64,000 nt of DNA, from positions 1 to 64,000 of the forward strand of contig JABARE010000016.1 in assembly GCA_019187365.1 (NCBI GenBank), given 5' to 3'. This DNA is from Saprospiraceae bacterium. Its GTDB lineage: Bacteria; Bacteroidota; Bacteroidia; Chitinophagales; Saprospiraceae. Numbering within the stretch: the stretch's first letter is position 1; every line of letters begins with the position of its first letter. Both the position numbers and the translations under genes were made by a program. The notes beneath the pieces are model-generated. The model worked only from the letters and a program-made list of their open reading frames with translations, had not been told where the DNA came from and searched no databases. Of this stretch, positions 26,917 to 35,479 are shown piece after piece.

Positions 26917-28752
26917 TTGCACGATCAACCAAAGCTGATGACTGCTTTTGTAAATGCTCAATCCGGTAGTAGAATGCTGTTGCCCTCTTCGGTGCTGCAC
27001 AAACTCCAAAACTTGCCTGCGGTCAAAGATCTTGTAGAATGGGTGGTCGCGTTCCAACAGGTGCATGGCCTGTGAAAAAAAATCTTCATTCAGGTATTTG
27101 TGGAGTGGAAGGCTGAATCCCCTTTTGGGCATCTGTGCTATTTCGGGAGGCAACCATTGATTTGCAAGCTGGCGCAAGATCCATTTAGTTTGTTTTCCAC
27201 GGACCAGCATGCGGTCAGGAAATGAAGCCGACAGGGCAAACAATGTACTGTCGAGAAATGGAGCTCTTATTTCTAACGAATGCCGCATGCTCATGCGATC
27301 CACCTTAACCAGCATATCCCCTGGCATAATGTACCGGGTCCTGAACCACATGAGCTGACGAATCGTTGACCACTGGTGGAATGGCGTGGGTATGGTAGGA
27401 GATTTATACCGTGTATCCTGCAGGGAAAGAAGTCGAGAAAGTTCTTTTGGGTCAAATAGCTCGTAGAGTCTGTATGAAAACTCTGCAGGGGTGAGCATCG
27501 AATATTCCAGACTTTTGCGAATGCCTCGTAAGGGATCTGCCATGAATTGGACGTTATCCGGAAGGGCACGCAGCAAATGAAGTGCAGCCTTCCTGAAAAC
27601 CGGCGACCATGCTCGCAATTTGTCAACCAAAATTCCCCATCGAAAATCGCGATATCCTCCAAAAAGTTCGTCCCCGCCGTCTCCCGACAATGCGACTTTG
27701 ACATGTCTGCTAACTTCGCGGGCCAGCAAATAACTGGGAATAGAGGAGGAGTCGACGAAAGGCTGGCCGGTGTGTAGAATGATTTCCTGAAAGATCCCTT
27801 CGTCGTATTGCTGGTTGGGTACCGTGATTTCGTGGTGTCGGCTTCCGAGGTGTTTTGCTACCTTGCGGGCCTGCGGACTTTCATCAAAGCCTGCCTCCTC
27901 AAAGCGCACATTAAAGGTGTCGATGGGCCTTGGTGAATGCGATTGCATGATGGCCGAGATGAGTCCGGAATCGATCCCTCCTGAGAGATAGCTGCCGATG
28001 GGCACGTCGCTTGCCATTTGCCGTTCAACGGATGCTTGCAGGGCAACGCTGGTCTGGTTCAATGCTTCGGTCTCCGTCCACTGCCTGGGATCCATTGGAT
28101 ACTCTATCCGGAAATAATTGTGAATCGACAAATTACTTCCGTCAAAAATGGCCCATTGGCCAGGGGAGAGCTCCTTTATCCCCTGGAACAGGGTGTTGGG
28201 ATGAAGCGTATAACCAAACGTGAGCAACTCCTGCAACCCGCCAAGGTCCAGGACCCTGGGAATGCCCGGAAACTCCAGCAATGCGCGCAATTCGCTGGAG
28301 AAGGCGAAATGGTTGTTCTTGTGCCAGTAATAAAGCGGTTTTTCTCCGAACCGGTCACGGGCTAGCAGAAGTGAATTTGACCTTGTGTCGAGCAGACAAA
28401 AGGCAAACATGCCTTCGAGCTGACCGGCAAAATCACTTCCAAAATCTTCGTACAAGTGAACCAGAACTTCGGTATCCGATTCTGTTCGAAATATGTGACC
28501 CCTCATTTGCAACTGCTCGCGGAGTTTGCGGTAGTTGTAAATCTCTCCATTGAGAACGACCGCTATGGTTTTATCTTCATTCCAGATGGGTTGGTTGCCC
28601 TGTTCGATATCGATGATGGATAGCCTTCGCATACCAATCGAATAATTCCCAAGGTATCTCCCTTCGTGGTCCGGCCCACGGTGCTGCAAATGGTCCAGCA
28701 TCGCACGCAGTGCCGCTTCATGGGCTCCCGTAAATCCGCAAATTCCACACAT
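26842..28752 (-). CDS. asnB: Asparagine synthetase B-like amidotransferase (first copy)
   Basis: A 636-residue class II glutamine amidotransferase plus ATP-PPase. The N terminus is MCGICGF, so Cys2 becomes the glutaminase nucleophile after Met removal. NGEIYNYRKLREQL and FAFSSELRALL belong to the glutaminase domain. The synthetase domain has the PP-loop SYLSGGIDSG (about residues 255-264) and KVALSGDGGDELFGGYRDF. It can make asparagine from aspartate. Homologues inside polysaccharide clusters are often thought to amidate uronic or amino sugars, which is an inference here. It is transcribed against the rest of the cluster. The start ATG at 28752 is fixed by the MCG motif. Confidence 0.88.
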   Translation of the reverse strand: MCGICGFTGAHEAALRAMLDHLQHRGPDHEGRYLGNYSIGMRRLSIIDIEQGNQPIWNEDKTIAVVLNGEIYNYRKLREQLQMRGHIFRTESDTEVLVHLYEDFGSDFAGQLEGMFAFCLLDTRSNSLLLARDRFGEKPLYYWHKNNHFAFSSELRALLEFPGIPRVLDLGGLQELLTFGYTLHPNTLFQGIKELSPGQWAIFDGSNLSIHNYFRIEYPMDPRQWTETEALNQTSVALQASVERQMASDVPIGSYLSGGIDSGLISAIMQSHSPRPIDTFNVRFEEAGFDESPQARKVAKHLGSRHHEITVPNQQYDEGIFQEIILHTGQPFVDSSSIPSYLLAREVSRHVKVALSGDGGDELFGGYRDFRWGILVDKLRAWSPVFRKAALHLLRALPDNVQFMADPLRGIRKSLEYSMLTPAEFSYRLYELFDPKELSRLLSLQDTRYKSPTIPTPFHQWSTIRQLMWFRTRYIMPGDMLVKVDRMSMRHSLEIRAPFLDSTLFALSASFPDRMLVRGKQTKWILRQLANQWLPPEIAQMPKRGFSLPLHKYLNEDFFSQAMHLLERDHPFYKIFDRRQVLEFVQHRRGQQHSTTGLSIYKSSHQLWLIVQLFAWSDLMHVELPAGLGSRDVSIP

Positions 28753-29041
28753 GATGCTGTTTGTACTTACTTGAGACTTACTTGAGCGTTAGCAACAACA
28801 CCCGGTCAGCGGAATTGGTAAAAATCCCACAATTGAAAAGCGCAGGTTCTGAGTGGCACCAAACACTTTTTCCGGAATATGCAACAAACAAGGAATTCTG
28901 CGAGGACTTCCGGCGGTGGTTATCTCCATATGTTGGCAAAAATACATATTTTTACACATTATATATAATTATTATGTGTCTTGCGCGAATGCGTCCGGGT
29001 TTATATTGTTTCAATTGTTTGATTGTTAATCAATTGAATAC
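28753..29041. promoter_or_regulatory. Divergent control region between asnB-like and epimerase genes
   Basis: This 289-bp gap holds no gene. Near the minus-strand gene is a perfect 11-bp tandem duplication, ACTTACTTGAG at 28765-28775 and 28776-28786. The right part (about 28930-29040) is very A+T rich. It contains an inverted repeat ACACAT/ATGTGT (28954-28959 and 28974-28979) and a palindrome TTGATT-GTT-AATCAA (29019-29033) that ends 8 bases before the epimerase ATG. These look like possible operators, but no exact -7 box was found. Confidence 0.4.
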
Positions 29042-30058
29042 ATGGAGTCGTTACTGTTGACCGGAGGAGCCGGTTTCATAGGTTTCCATCTCGCGGCAAA
29101 GCTGATCGCAAATCCCGGGTTGGAGGTCTTCATAATTGACAACCTCAATGCCTATTACGATCCTGCGCTCAAAGGCAAACGCCTTCAGCAACTTGGCTTT
29201 GCCGATTTTTCAGAGCCAGGGTGGGTGAGTTCGCAATACTCCAACAGACTTCATTTCTGCAGGGTAGACATTGCAGATGAGACGGCTATGGACAGAGCTT
29301 TGGGCAGATTGAAAGCAAACGCGGTCATTCACCTGGCTGCACAGGCCGGAGTGCGCTATAGCTTCGATGCACCGCGAACCTACATCGGTTCTAACCTGAC
29401 GGGATTTTACAACGTGATGGAGTGGGCTAACCGATGGGCTGTGAGGCATTTTATCTTTGCCAGCAGCAGCAGCGTGTATGGTGCAAACCAGAAGGTGCCT
29501 TTTTTTGAAAACGATTCCATTGTGCAGCCGCTCAATCTTTATGCAGCAACCAAAGGGGCAAACGAATTGCTGGCGTATGCCAACGCGAGTCTGTATGGAA
29601 CCCCGACTTCAGGATTGCGTTTTTTTACGGTTTATGGTCCGTATGGAAGGCCTGACATGGCCTATTACAAATTTGCCAAAGCCATTTTGCAGGATCGTCC
29701 CATCGACGTACACAATAACGGTCAGATGAAGCGCGATTTTACGTTCGTCGATGACATTACCAAGGCGATGGTCATGTTGCTGGGCACACCTCCGCTTAAG
29801 AATCCACCTTATGAGGTTTACAATCTTGGCAACAACCGGCCTGTTGAATTGATGCAATTTATCCGTACACTGGAAGAATGCCTGGGAAAGAAAGCTGTAA
29901 TTAACATGGTAGACGGATCTCGCGGGGAAATGTCAGTAACCTGTGCAGACATCCAAAAACTTGAGCGTGCCATTGGCTATTCTCCCAGCACGGAACTCAA
30001 CATTGGATTAAAAAAGTTTGTAGATTGGTTTTTGGCAGAACATGCCCCGGAAAACTAG
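29042..30058 (+). CDS. NAD-dependent sugar epimerase, UDP-glucuronate 4-epimerase-like
   Basis: A 338-residue extended short-chain dehydrogenase. The NAD-binding motif is TGGAGFIG (G8xxG11xxG14). The catalytic Tyr167 and Lys171 are in LYAATKGANE, and the Ser/Thr partner is in FASSSSVYG. RRDFT-type text (KRDFTFVDDI) and AQAGVRYSFD are typical of the UDP-glucuronate 4-epimerase (CapI-like) branch, which makes UDP-galacturonate. Length fits that branch. A related UDP-hexose epimerase cannot be ruled out. It is the first gene of a plus-strand group, and the acyltransferase ORF overlaps its end. Confidence 0.85.
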   Translation: MESLLLTGGAGFIGFHLAAKLIANPGLEVFIIDNLNAYYDPALKGKRLQQLGFADFSEPGWVSSQYSNRLHFCRVDIADETAMDRALGRLKANAVIHLAAQAGVRYSFDAPRTYIGSNLTGFYNVMEWANRWAVRHFIFASSSSVYGANQKVPFFENDSIVQPLNLYAATKGANELLAYANASLYGTPTSGLRFFTVYGPYGRPDMAYYKFAKAILQDRPIDVHNNGQMKRDFTFVDDITKAMVMLLGTPPLKNPPYEVYNLGNNRPVELMQFIRTLEECLGKKAVINMVDGSRGEMSVTCADIQKLERAIGYSPSTELNIGLKKFVDWFLAEHAPEN

Positions 30059-30062
30059 TATT

Positions 30063-30599
30063 ATGCGCTGGATGGTTATTCATGATTTGTTCCGCTTTCA
30101 GTTCGTAAAACTGCTCAGAGGTAACAAGCTTAAGGCAGGTGGTTGGAATGCGCTCGGCCCTGGTTCGGTCTTTACATTGGCAGGATCGTTGGAAGTCGGT
30201 TACCGGACTTCATTCGGTCGCCTGGTTTACGTGCACGTACTGGGCTCTGTAAAGCTCGGCTCCCATTGTTTTATCAACGATTGCGTTAGGATCGTCTGCC
30301 ATGAGCACATCGAAATGGGCGACAATGTTCTCATCGCTTCAGGCGTGTCGATCTACGATCACGACCACAGTAGTGAGCTTCGATCGGGAAGCCTGGTCTT
30401 TGAGGGATATACAACCGCCCCCATCCGCATAGGCAGCAACGTGTGGATAGGCGACAAGGCCATTTTACTGAAAGGCGTTTCCATCGGAGACAATACCATT
30501 ATTGGTGCAGGATCCGTGGTCACATCCAACATTCCCGCAAACTGCGTAGCTGCCGGTAATCCCTGTAGGAAAATAAGGGAAATCAACGAGTTGCCATGA
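30063..30599 (+). CDS. Hexapeptide-repeat acyltransferase (LbH family)
   Basis: A 178-residue protein from the ATG at 30063 (MRWMVIHDLF). An in-frame start at 30042 would add seven residues and overlap the epimerase gene by 17 bp. The C-terminal two thirds are left-handed beta-helix hexapeptide repeats (IRIGSNVWIGDKAILLKGVS, IGDNTIIGAGSVVTSNIPAN) of the WbbJ/maltose O-acetyltransferase type. YDHDHSS carries the likely catalytic His region. It would O- or N-acetylate a sugar with acetyl-CoA. The stop overlaps the glycosyltransferase start (ATGA). Confidence 0.83.
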   Translation: MRWMVIHDLFRFQFVKLLRGNKLKAGGWNALGPGSVFTLAGSLEVGYRTSFGRLVYVHVLGSVKLGSHCFINDCVRIVCHEHIEMGDNVLIASGVSIYDHDHSSELRSGSLVFEGYTTAPIRIGSNVWIGDKAILLKGVSIGDNTIIGAGSVVTSNIPANCVAAGNPCRKIREINELP

Positions 30600-31669
30600 C
30601 GCCTGCTCACCCTGCGGGAAGGGAAACTCGTTTTTTGCTCATAGGCCCCGTCTTCCGGCAAAGAATGCGCGACATTGGAGGAACGACCATAAGTTTTAAC
30701 CGGTTCTGCAATTTTATGCAGGCCACGGATTATCCATGCGAAGTAGTTGCGACCAACCATTTCCGGAAATTGCGGCCGGATGTTTTCAATTTTTTCGCTG
30801 CCCTTGCGAATATTTTTATACACCTTCCCCGGACAAACATCATCGTTGCACATTTTAGTCCGGGAGGCGCCATGTTTTTAGGGCCCTTTGTTTATCTCCT
30901 TGCAAGATTAACGGGTAAGCGAGTCGCGTTCCGGATCTTCGGTGGCAATCTCAACCAATATCACCTCAAATTGCCGCCCTGGCAGCGGTATTTCCTCGAA
31001 CGGTCTGTCTGTCGTGCCGACGTGTTACTTCTTCAGACTAAAGAACTCGTGGAATACTTTTCTCCATTGGCAGAGAACGTAGCTTTCCTCCCTACCTGCA
31101 GGCCTCGCCATCATGGAACTGCACCGAGAGACAACTACCAAAGGCGGCTGGTTTACATTGGTCAGGTCATCCAGGCGAAGGGCGTTGATCTCTTGCTGGA
31201 GTTGCGGTCGATGCTGCCATCAGAATATCAGCTCGACCTCTACGGGCCAATACTGGAAAATAAGTACGAGAGGCTTCGCCAGGAATTTTTTTACAAAGGG
31301 ACCCTTTCGCCTGAAAAAGTTCGCGACGTTATGTGCAATTATGACGTTTTGATTTTTCCGACGATCCATCCGGGGGAGGGCTATCCCGGAATTGTGTTAG
31401 AAGCGTTGTTGCAGGGAATTCCGGTCATTGCATCACAGTGGGGCAGCCTGGGTGAGATCATACGCAACGATGACAATGGGATATTGATCGAAAGTCGCGA
31501 TCCAAAAGTTTGGCATGATGAAATCCTCCGGATGGATTCGGTCCGATACAAGCAGATGAGCCTTCGGGCCTGGCAGAGTGCGACTCCTTTTGATCAGGAA
31601 GTGGTTTTTAAGAAACTCCTTCACCAGCTTCTTTTTTTGGATGTACCCGGCACTCAGCACAGAACTTAA
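30596..31669 (+). CDS. Glycosyltransferase family 4-like protein
   Basis: A 357-residue GT-B fold glycosyltransferase. The N-terminal half has FLLIGPVFRQRMRDIGGTT, the usual acceptor-side glycine-rich start. The C-terminal half begins at RRLVYIGQVIQAKGVDLLLE and carries the donor-binding motif FPTIHPGEGYPGIVLEALLQ with the E-x7-E spacing of GT4 enzymes. It would transfer one sugar from a nucleotide donor on the cytoplasmic side. Donor and acceptor are unknown. It is coupled by ATGA to the acyltransferase and followed by the second asparagine synthetase-like gene after 19 bp. It is the only clear GT-A/GT-B sugar transferase in the cluster apart from the 33668-35089 protein. Confidence 0.86.
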   Translation: MTPAHPAGRETRFLLIGPVFRQRMRDIGGTTISFNRFCNFMQATDYPCEVVATNHFRKLRPDVFNFFAALANIFIHLPRTNIIVAHFSPGGAMFLGPFVYLLARLTGKRVAFRIFGGNLNQYHLKLPPWQRYFLERSVCRADVLLLQTKELVEYFSPLAENVAFLPTCRPRHHGTAPRDNYQRRLVYIGQVIQAKGVDLLLELRSMLPSEYQLDLYGPILENKYERLRQEFFYKGTLSPEKVRDVMCNYDVLIFPTIHPGEGYPGIVLEALLQGIPVIASQWGSLGEIIRNDDNGILIESRDPKVWHDEILRMDSVRYKQMSLRAWQSATPFDQEVVFKKLLHQLLFLDVPGTQHRT

Positions 31670-31688
31670 TGCAAATTGGAAAAATGAT

Positions 31689-33590
31689 ATGTGTGGAATT
31701 GCAGGGATAGTGAGCGAGGATCCGCGAGTGCTCGACCGGCTGGATGGGCCGCTCATCCGCCATCGCGGACCAGACGACGAAGGAGCCTATCGCGATGACA
31801 CCCTTCATCTACAGCATTTTCGTCTTGCCATACAAGACCTAAGCGCTAACGCTCGTCAACCGATGACTTCTGCCGATGGCCGCTACGTACTTATTTTCAA
31901 TGGGGAGATTTACAACCATCGCGACATTCGCATGTGTCTTCCGGATGCCTTGTTTTACAGATCTACGAGCGATACAGAAACGGTTTTGCAAGCATTCATC
32001 CATTGGGGTACCGCAGCATTCTCACGATTCAACGGTATTTTTGCTCTTGCGCTCTATGACCGCCTGGAGCGCAAACTCGTTCTGGCCAGAGATCAATACG
32101 GAGTAAAACCTTTGTATTGGGCGAGTCTGGCCAACGGATTTGCGTTTGCCTCGGAACTTAAGGCGCTGATTGGTCTTCCCGGCATGGATACAAGTCCCGA
32201 TCTTGCCGCCCTGGCCGCCTACATCCAATGTCTTTGGTCTCCCGGAGAACGAACACCCGTTCGTTCGGTGCGCAAGCTTACTCCCGGTAGCTGGATGGAG
32301 ATTAAATGCGAACATCCGTTCGTTCGTAAAACACAAAAATATTATCTTTTGCCCTATGGCGCAGCAAACGAGCGTAACAGATCATTGGAATCCTGGGTGG
32401 AAGAACTGGACGAACGTTTGTTTGTTGCGGTAGGTCGTCAATTGCTTTCTGATGTACCGGTAGGCCTGTTCGTATCGGGTGGCCTCGACTCCAGCCTGAT
32501 AGCGGCAATGGTCCGAAGGCATCGTCCCGGTCTGAACATCCAGGGTTTTACGGTCGCCAACGCGTTCGGCAACACGGAGGGCTTCACTGATGATCTGCCA
32601 TTCGCACGCAAGGTGGCTCAGCAATTCGACATTGATCTCGTACCGGTATCCGTACAGTCATCCATGATGGTGGATATCGACAGCATGGTGTGGTCACTTG
32701 ACGAACCACAGGCCGATCTGGCCCCTTTGCTCGTGTCGTCCATCGCCGCACAATCCAGACTGAATGGTGTCCCTGTGCTGCTGAGCGGGGCGGGCGGCGA
32801 TGATCTTTTTAGCGGTTACCGGCGCCACCAGGCCCTGGTCTTTGATCGCGTGGTTTCGCACATCCCACCCAGCGCAAGACGGGTCCTCGGCAATCTTATA
32901 AGGCAACTTCCACGGAGCAGCCCGGCTTTCAGAAGATTGTCGCGCTACGCAACCGGACTCGAATTTCAATCGCTGGACCAACGCATCGTAGGCTACTATG
33001 ATTGGCTCAGCGGGGAAGAGACAAGACGTCTTTTTGCTGCATCGGATGATTCGGAATGGGGCGAGGAAGATGTTCACGCGACATTTTTACATGCGCTGTC
33101 TGAAATCCCACCTTCACTCTCGCCTTTATCCCGTCAACTGTATCTGGAACTTCGATTTTACCTGCCCGACCATAACCTGAATTATACGGACAAAATGGGT
33201 ATGAAGCACGGTGTGGAGGTTCGCGTGCCTTTCCTCGATACTGACCTCGTAGAGTTTAGCTGCCGAATCCCGGATGGGATGAAGATGAAAGGTCTGACAA
33301 CCAAGTACCTCCTGCGTAAAGTCGCCGAGCGCTATCTTCCCAGGGAAGTGATCTACCGGAGCAAAACCGGATTCGGCGGACCGGTGAGGCAATGGGTGAA
33401 AGAAGGCTTGCGCCAAAGAGTAAGCCTGGAATTTGATCCTGCGCATCTGATCCGGCAGGGAATCTTCGATCCGAAAGCAGTCTGGAACCTGGTAGATAAA
33501 AATAATGCCGGGCAACGCGACCTGGCTTACCCCATCTTCGCCCTGTTGGCCATACAGTCCTGGTTGCGGCAGTTCACTCCACAGACCTGA
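31689..33590 (+). CDS. asnB: Asparagine synthetase B-like amidotransferase (second copy)
   Basis: A 633-residue class II amidotransferase with the same layout as the minus-strand copy at 26842 but only moderately similar. MCGIAGIV fixes the start at 31689, because Cys must be residue 2; the open frame further upstream lies in the glycosyltransferase gene. The PP-loop is LFVSGGLDSSLIA (about 262-274), and LLSGAGGDDLFSGYRRHQ follows. Near the end YRSKTGFGGPVRQWVK matches the C-terminal basic motif of the family. Housekeeping asparagine formation is possible. Position as the last gene of the glycan operon suggests amidation of a sugar acid, which is an inference. Confidence 0.87.
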   Translation: MCGIAGIVSEDPRVLDRLDGPLIRHRGPDDEGAYRDDTLHLQHFRLAIQDLSANARQPMTSADGRYVLIFNGEIYNHRDIRMCLPDALFYRSTSDTETVLQAFIHWGTAAFSRFNGIFALALYDRLERKLVLARDQYGVKPLYWASLANGFAFASELKALIGLPGMDTSPDLAALAAYIQCLWSPGERTPVRSVRKLTPGSWMEIKCEHPFVRKTQKYYLLPYGAANERNRSLESWVEELDERLFVAVGRQLLSDVPVGLFVSGGLDSSLIAAMVRRHRPGLNIQGFTVANAFGNTEGFTDDLPFARKVAQQFDIDLVPVSVQSSMMVDIDSMVWSLDEPQADLAPLLVSSIAAQSRLNGVPVLLSGAGGDDLFSGYRRHQALVFDRVVSHIPPSARRVLGNLIRQLPRSSPAFRRLSRYATGLEFQSLDQRIVGYYDWLSGEETRRLFAASDDSEWGEEDVHATFLHALSEIPPSLSPLSRQLYLELRFYLPDHNLNYTDKMGMKHGVEVRVPFLDTDLVEFSCRIPDGMKMKGLTTKYLLRKVAERYLPREVIYRSKTGFGGPVRQWVKEGLRQRVSLEFDPAHLIRQGIFDPKAVWNLVDKNNAGQRDLAYPIFALLAIQSWLRQFTPQT

Positions 33591-33667
33591 AGGCGCCGCT
33601 CCCGGAAGGCTTGTTGAAAATTCCTTGCGCGATTGATCCTGTGAGGGCAGACTGACACAATAAGGGC

Positions 33668-35089
33668 TTATTCGATGTGCTCTTTGACCCATTCGTCAAG
33701 TGCCTGAGCTACGCGGTTTGTTGCATCACCAAGAGAAGACCCGCATGCGCGTTGCCGTGCGGCGCGGGCTGCAGCGTAGTGTTTTTCCGGTTCTTCTAAA
33801 AAACTGCTGATCTTGTGTTGAAGGTCCTCGTAATTGACGGCAACTTCGGTACCGCCGCTTGCCACAAATTTGCGGATGTGCGTGTAATCGAGCAGACGCC
33901 TCGCCGATTGCCAGTAGGGGAGTTGTTCCTTTCCGTCGAACATCGGGGCTATGTTGCCTTTGCCCGACATCAGGGCGTCGATGGAGAGGGTAGAACACGA
34001 ATTGATGCACACCAGGCAGCCACTTAGCGCAGCCGATAACAAGCGCATATCTTCGAGTTCCATACTCCAGGGAAGATGGCTCTTGGCCAACAGCGGGTAA
34101 AAGATGCGTATCCGGGGTCCTTCCAGTTTTTCAAGTCTTTTGATCCATTCGGGATCTGCCATCCAGCCCAGAACATTTTGCGGGTGCGGCCGGACTAACA
34201 TTTGTATGTCCGGGCCCCAAATGCCCGAAGTGATTCCCGAGGCAATGCTTTCGACGACGTCAATTTCCTTTGGCGCAAACCGCGGACTGCTCATCCCAAA
34301 AATCAGGTAGGGCTTGGAGGGATCCATACCTGTTTTTCGGATCAGATCAAGACGTTCAGGATCGTTTTGCATCTGATGGTGCAAGTCGAAATGGGGAACA
34401 CCGCAGGCGGCGATGTGTTTCTCGGGGATGCGGTAATGAGCGATGAATTCCTCTACCATCACCGGACCCCAGGCGATGTAGCGATCTGCCAGCGCGTAGA
34501 AGCGACCTTTGCAACTGATGTTGTCCCAACTGAGCAAATGAATGGCAGTGGGAATTTTACCCTTTCGTGCATTGTGTAGCAGAATGCCTTCGCGATGGTT
34601 GACCGGGTAGGTGGATACGACCATGCCTGCCTGGATTTCCTTCAGCAACTTCGTGGCCCGCACGTCCCTCAATAACAGGCTTTCCATTGCAATAAATGCT
34701 TTTTGAAGAACGCGTAACCGCGTAAAAACGGACTGAAGTACCATCAGAAACCGCGGGATGATCCGAAAGATCAACCCGCCATGCCGCAAGTGGACTTCGT
34801 AGTAATGTTTTTCGTAAAGTGCGGCATTGGACTGAAGGTTTTCCAGAAAGTAACTGCGGTAGAGTCCGTAATTTGTTTTCCAGATCCACTTTCCTGATGA
34901 AAAGGGATGCAGGCCTATTCCATGTCGGTCGCAGTATTCCCTAAGCACTGGATCGCTGTCGTCGGGCGGTATCACACAGACCTCCCTACCCAGCGCCCGA
35001 AGTTTACCCAAAAGACCCGTTTGCAGCAACATGCGCGCCGCAAAGCCGTGTGACACTATGTAGGCAATTTTGCCCGTCTCGTTTGGCAT
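33668..35089 (-). CDS. CDP-glycerol glycerophosphotransferase-like / GT-B glycan enzyme
   Basis: A 473-residue protein without signal peptide or strong membrane spans. The first half has IAYIVSHGFAARMLLQTGLL. The middle has LLSWDNISCKGRFYALADRY and RYIAWGPVMVEEFIAHYRIP, as in TagF/CDP-glycerol glycerophosphotransferase-like and related surface-polysaccharide proteins. The C-terminal half has MLVRPHPQ and INSCSTLSIDALMSGKGNIA, a nucleotide-donor site pattern of GT-B folds. It is convergent with the second asnB-like gene (77 bp apart). The exact product, glycerol-phosphate or sugar transfer, cannot be read from the sequence. Confidence 0.7.
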   Translation of the reverse strand: MPNETGKIAYIVSHGFAARMLLQTGLLGKLRALGREVCVIPPDDSDPVLREYCDRHGIGLHPFSSGKWIWKTNYGLYRSYFLENLQSNAALYEKHYYEVHLRHGGLIFRIIPRFLMVLQSVFTRLRVLQKAFIAMESLLLRDVRATKLLKEIQAGMVVSTYPVNHREGILLHNARKGKIPTAIHLLSWDNISCKGRFYALADRYIAWGPVMVEEFIAHYRIPEKHIAACGVPHFDLHHQMQNDPERLDLIRKTGMDPSKPYLIFGMSSPRFAPKEIDVVESIASGITSGIWGPDIQMLVRPHPQNVLGWMADPEWIKRLEKLEGPRIRIFYPLLAKSHLPWSMELEDMRLLSAALSGCLVCINSCSTLSIDALMSGKGNIAPMFDGKEQLPYWQSARRLLDYTHIRKFVASGGTEVAVNYEDLQHKISSFLEEPEKHYAAARAARQRACGSSLGDATNRVAQALDEWVKEHIE

Positions 35090-35171
35090 GGCTCACAAAG
35101 ATGCGAATATCTGAAGTCCGGACAAGCAAGGCGCTGAAGCATGCCTTGTCGCCGGGTCATGTTAAAAATTA

Positions 35172-35356
35172 GGGCGCTTCTAAAAATTCTATTTTGATGC
35201 CAGAAGGAATTTAGTAAAACAAAACGAGGCGCAGCGAAGGAAGCTATGTGGAACTATAACTAACTGAGCTGCAACGAAGTATTGTGAAGCTAAATTCATT
35301 GAGCGTGTGAGCTTTTGCGGGCTGACCGGCGCAATAGGGAGTTTTTAGGAGTGCCC
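35172..35356. mobile_element. MITE-like or structured repeat element with terminal inverted repeats
   Basis: The ends are GGGCGCTTCTAAAAA (35172-35186) and TTTTTAGGAGTGCCC (35342-35356). The reverse complement of the right end matches the left in 13 of 15 bases, and weaker matching extends about ten bases further inward. The 155-bp interior has no long ORF. No clear target-site duplication flanks it. It could be a non-autonomous transposable element or a structured intergenic repeat. Only one copy is in the window, so its repeat status is inferred from the ends. Confidence 0.5.
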
Positions 35357-35436
35357 ACTCATTAACGACCGTCTCAAAGCTCCTGACATTCAACTGAAAC
35401 CGGCATAATCGGGAAAGTGCTAAGGGCAATGCGTTA

Positions 35437-35464
35437 TTGAAAATGGTTGCCGGGCGTATTTTTG
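35437..35464 (+). promoter_or_regulatory. Candidate promoter of gldAFG
   Basis: TTG at 35437-35439, a 17-base spacer, then TATTTTTG at 35457-35464 (exact TAnnTTTG). Of the candidate promoters in the window, this has the best -33/-7 arrangement. Transcription would begin near 35470, about ten bases before the ATG at 35480. Confidence 0.55.
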
Positions 35465-35479
35465 TTGCAAAATTTGCCC

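Larger units (their letters stand above)
35090..35479. other. Intergenic region with inverted-repeat element and gldA promoter
   Basis: This 390-bp gap between divergent genes holds no convincing ORF. It contains the inverted-repeat element at 35172-35356 and the candidate gldA promoter at 35437-35464. The 80 bp nearest the minus-strand gene include CAAAGATG (read as CATCTTTG), a one-mismatch -7 candidate. Confidence 0.5.
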
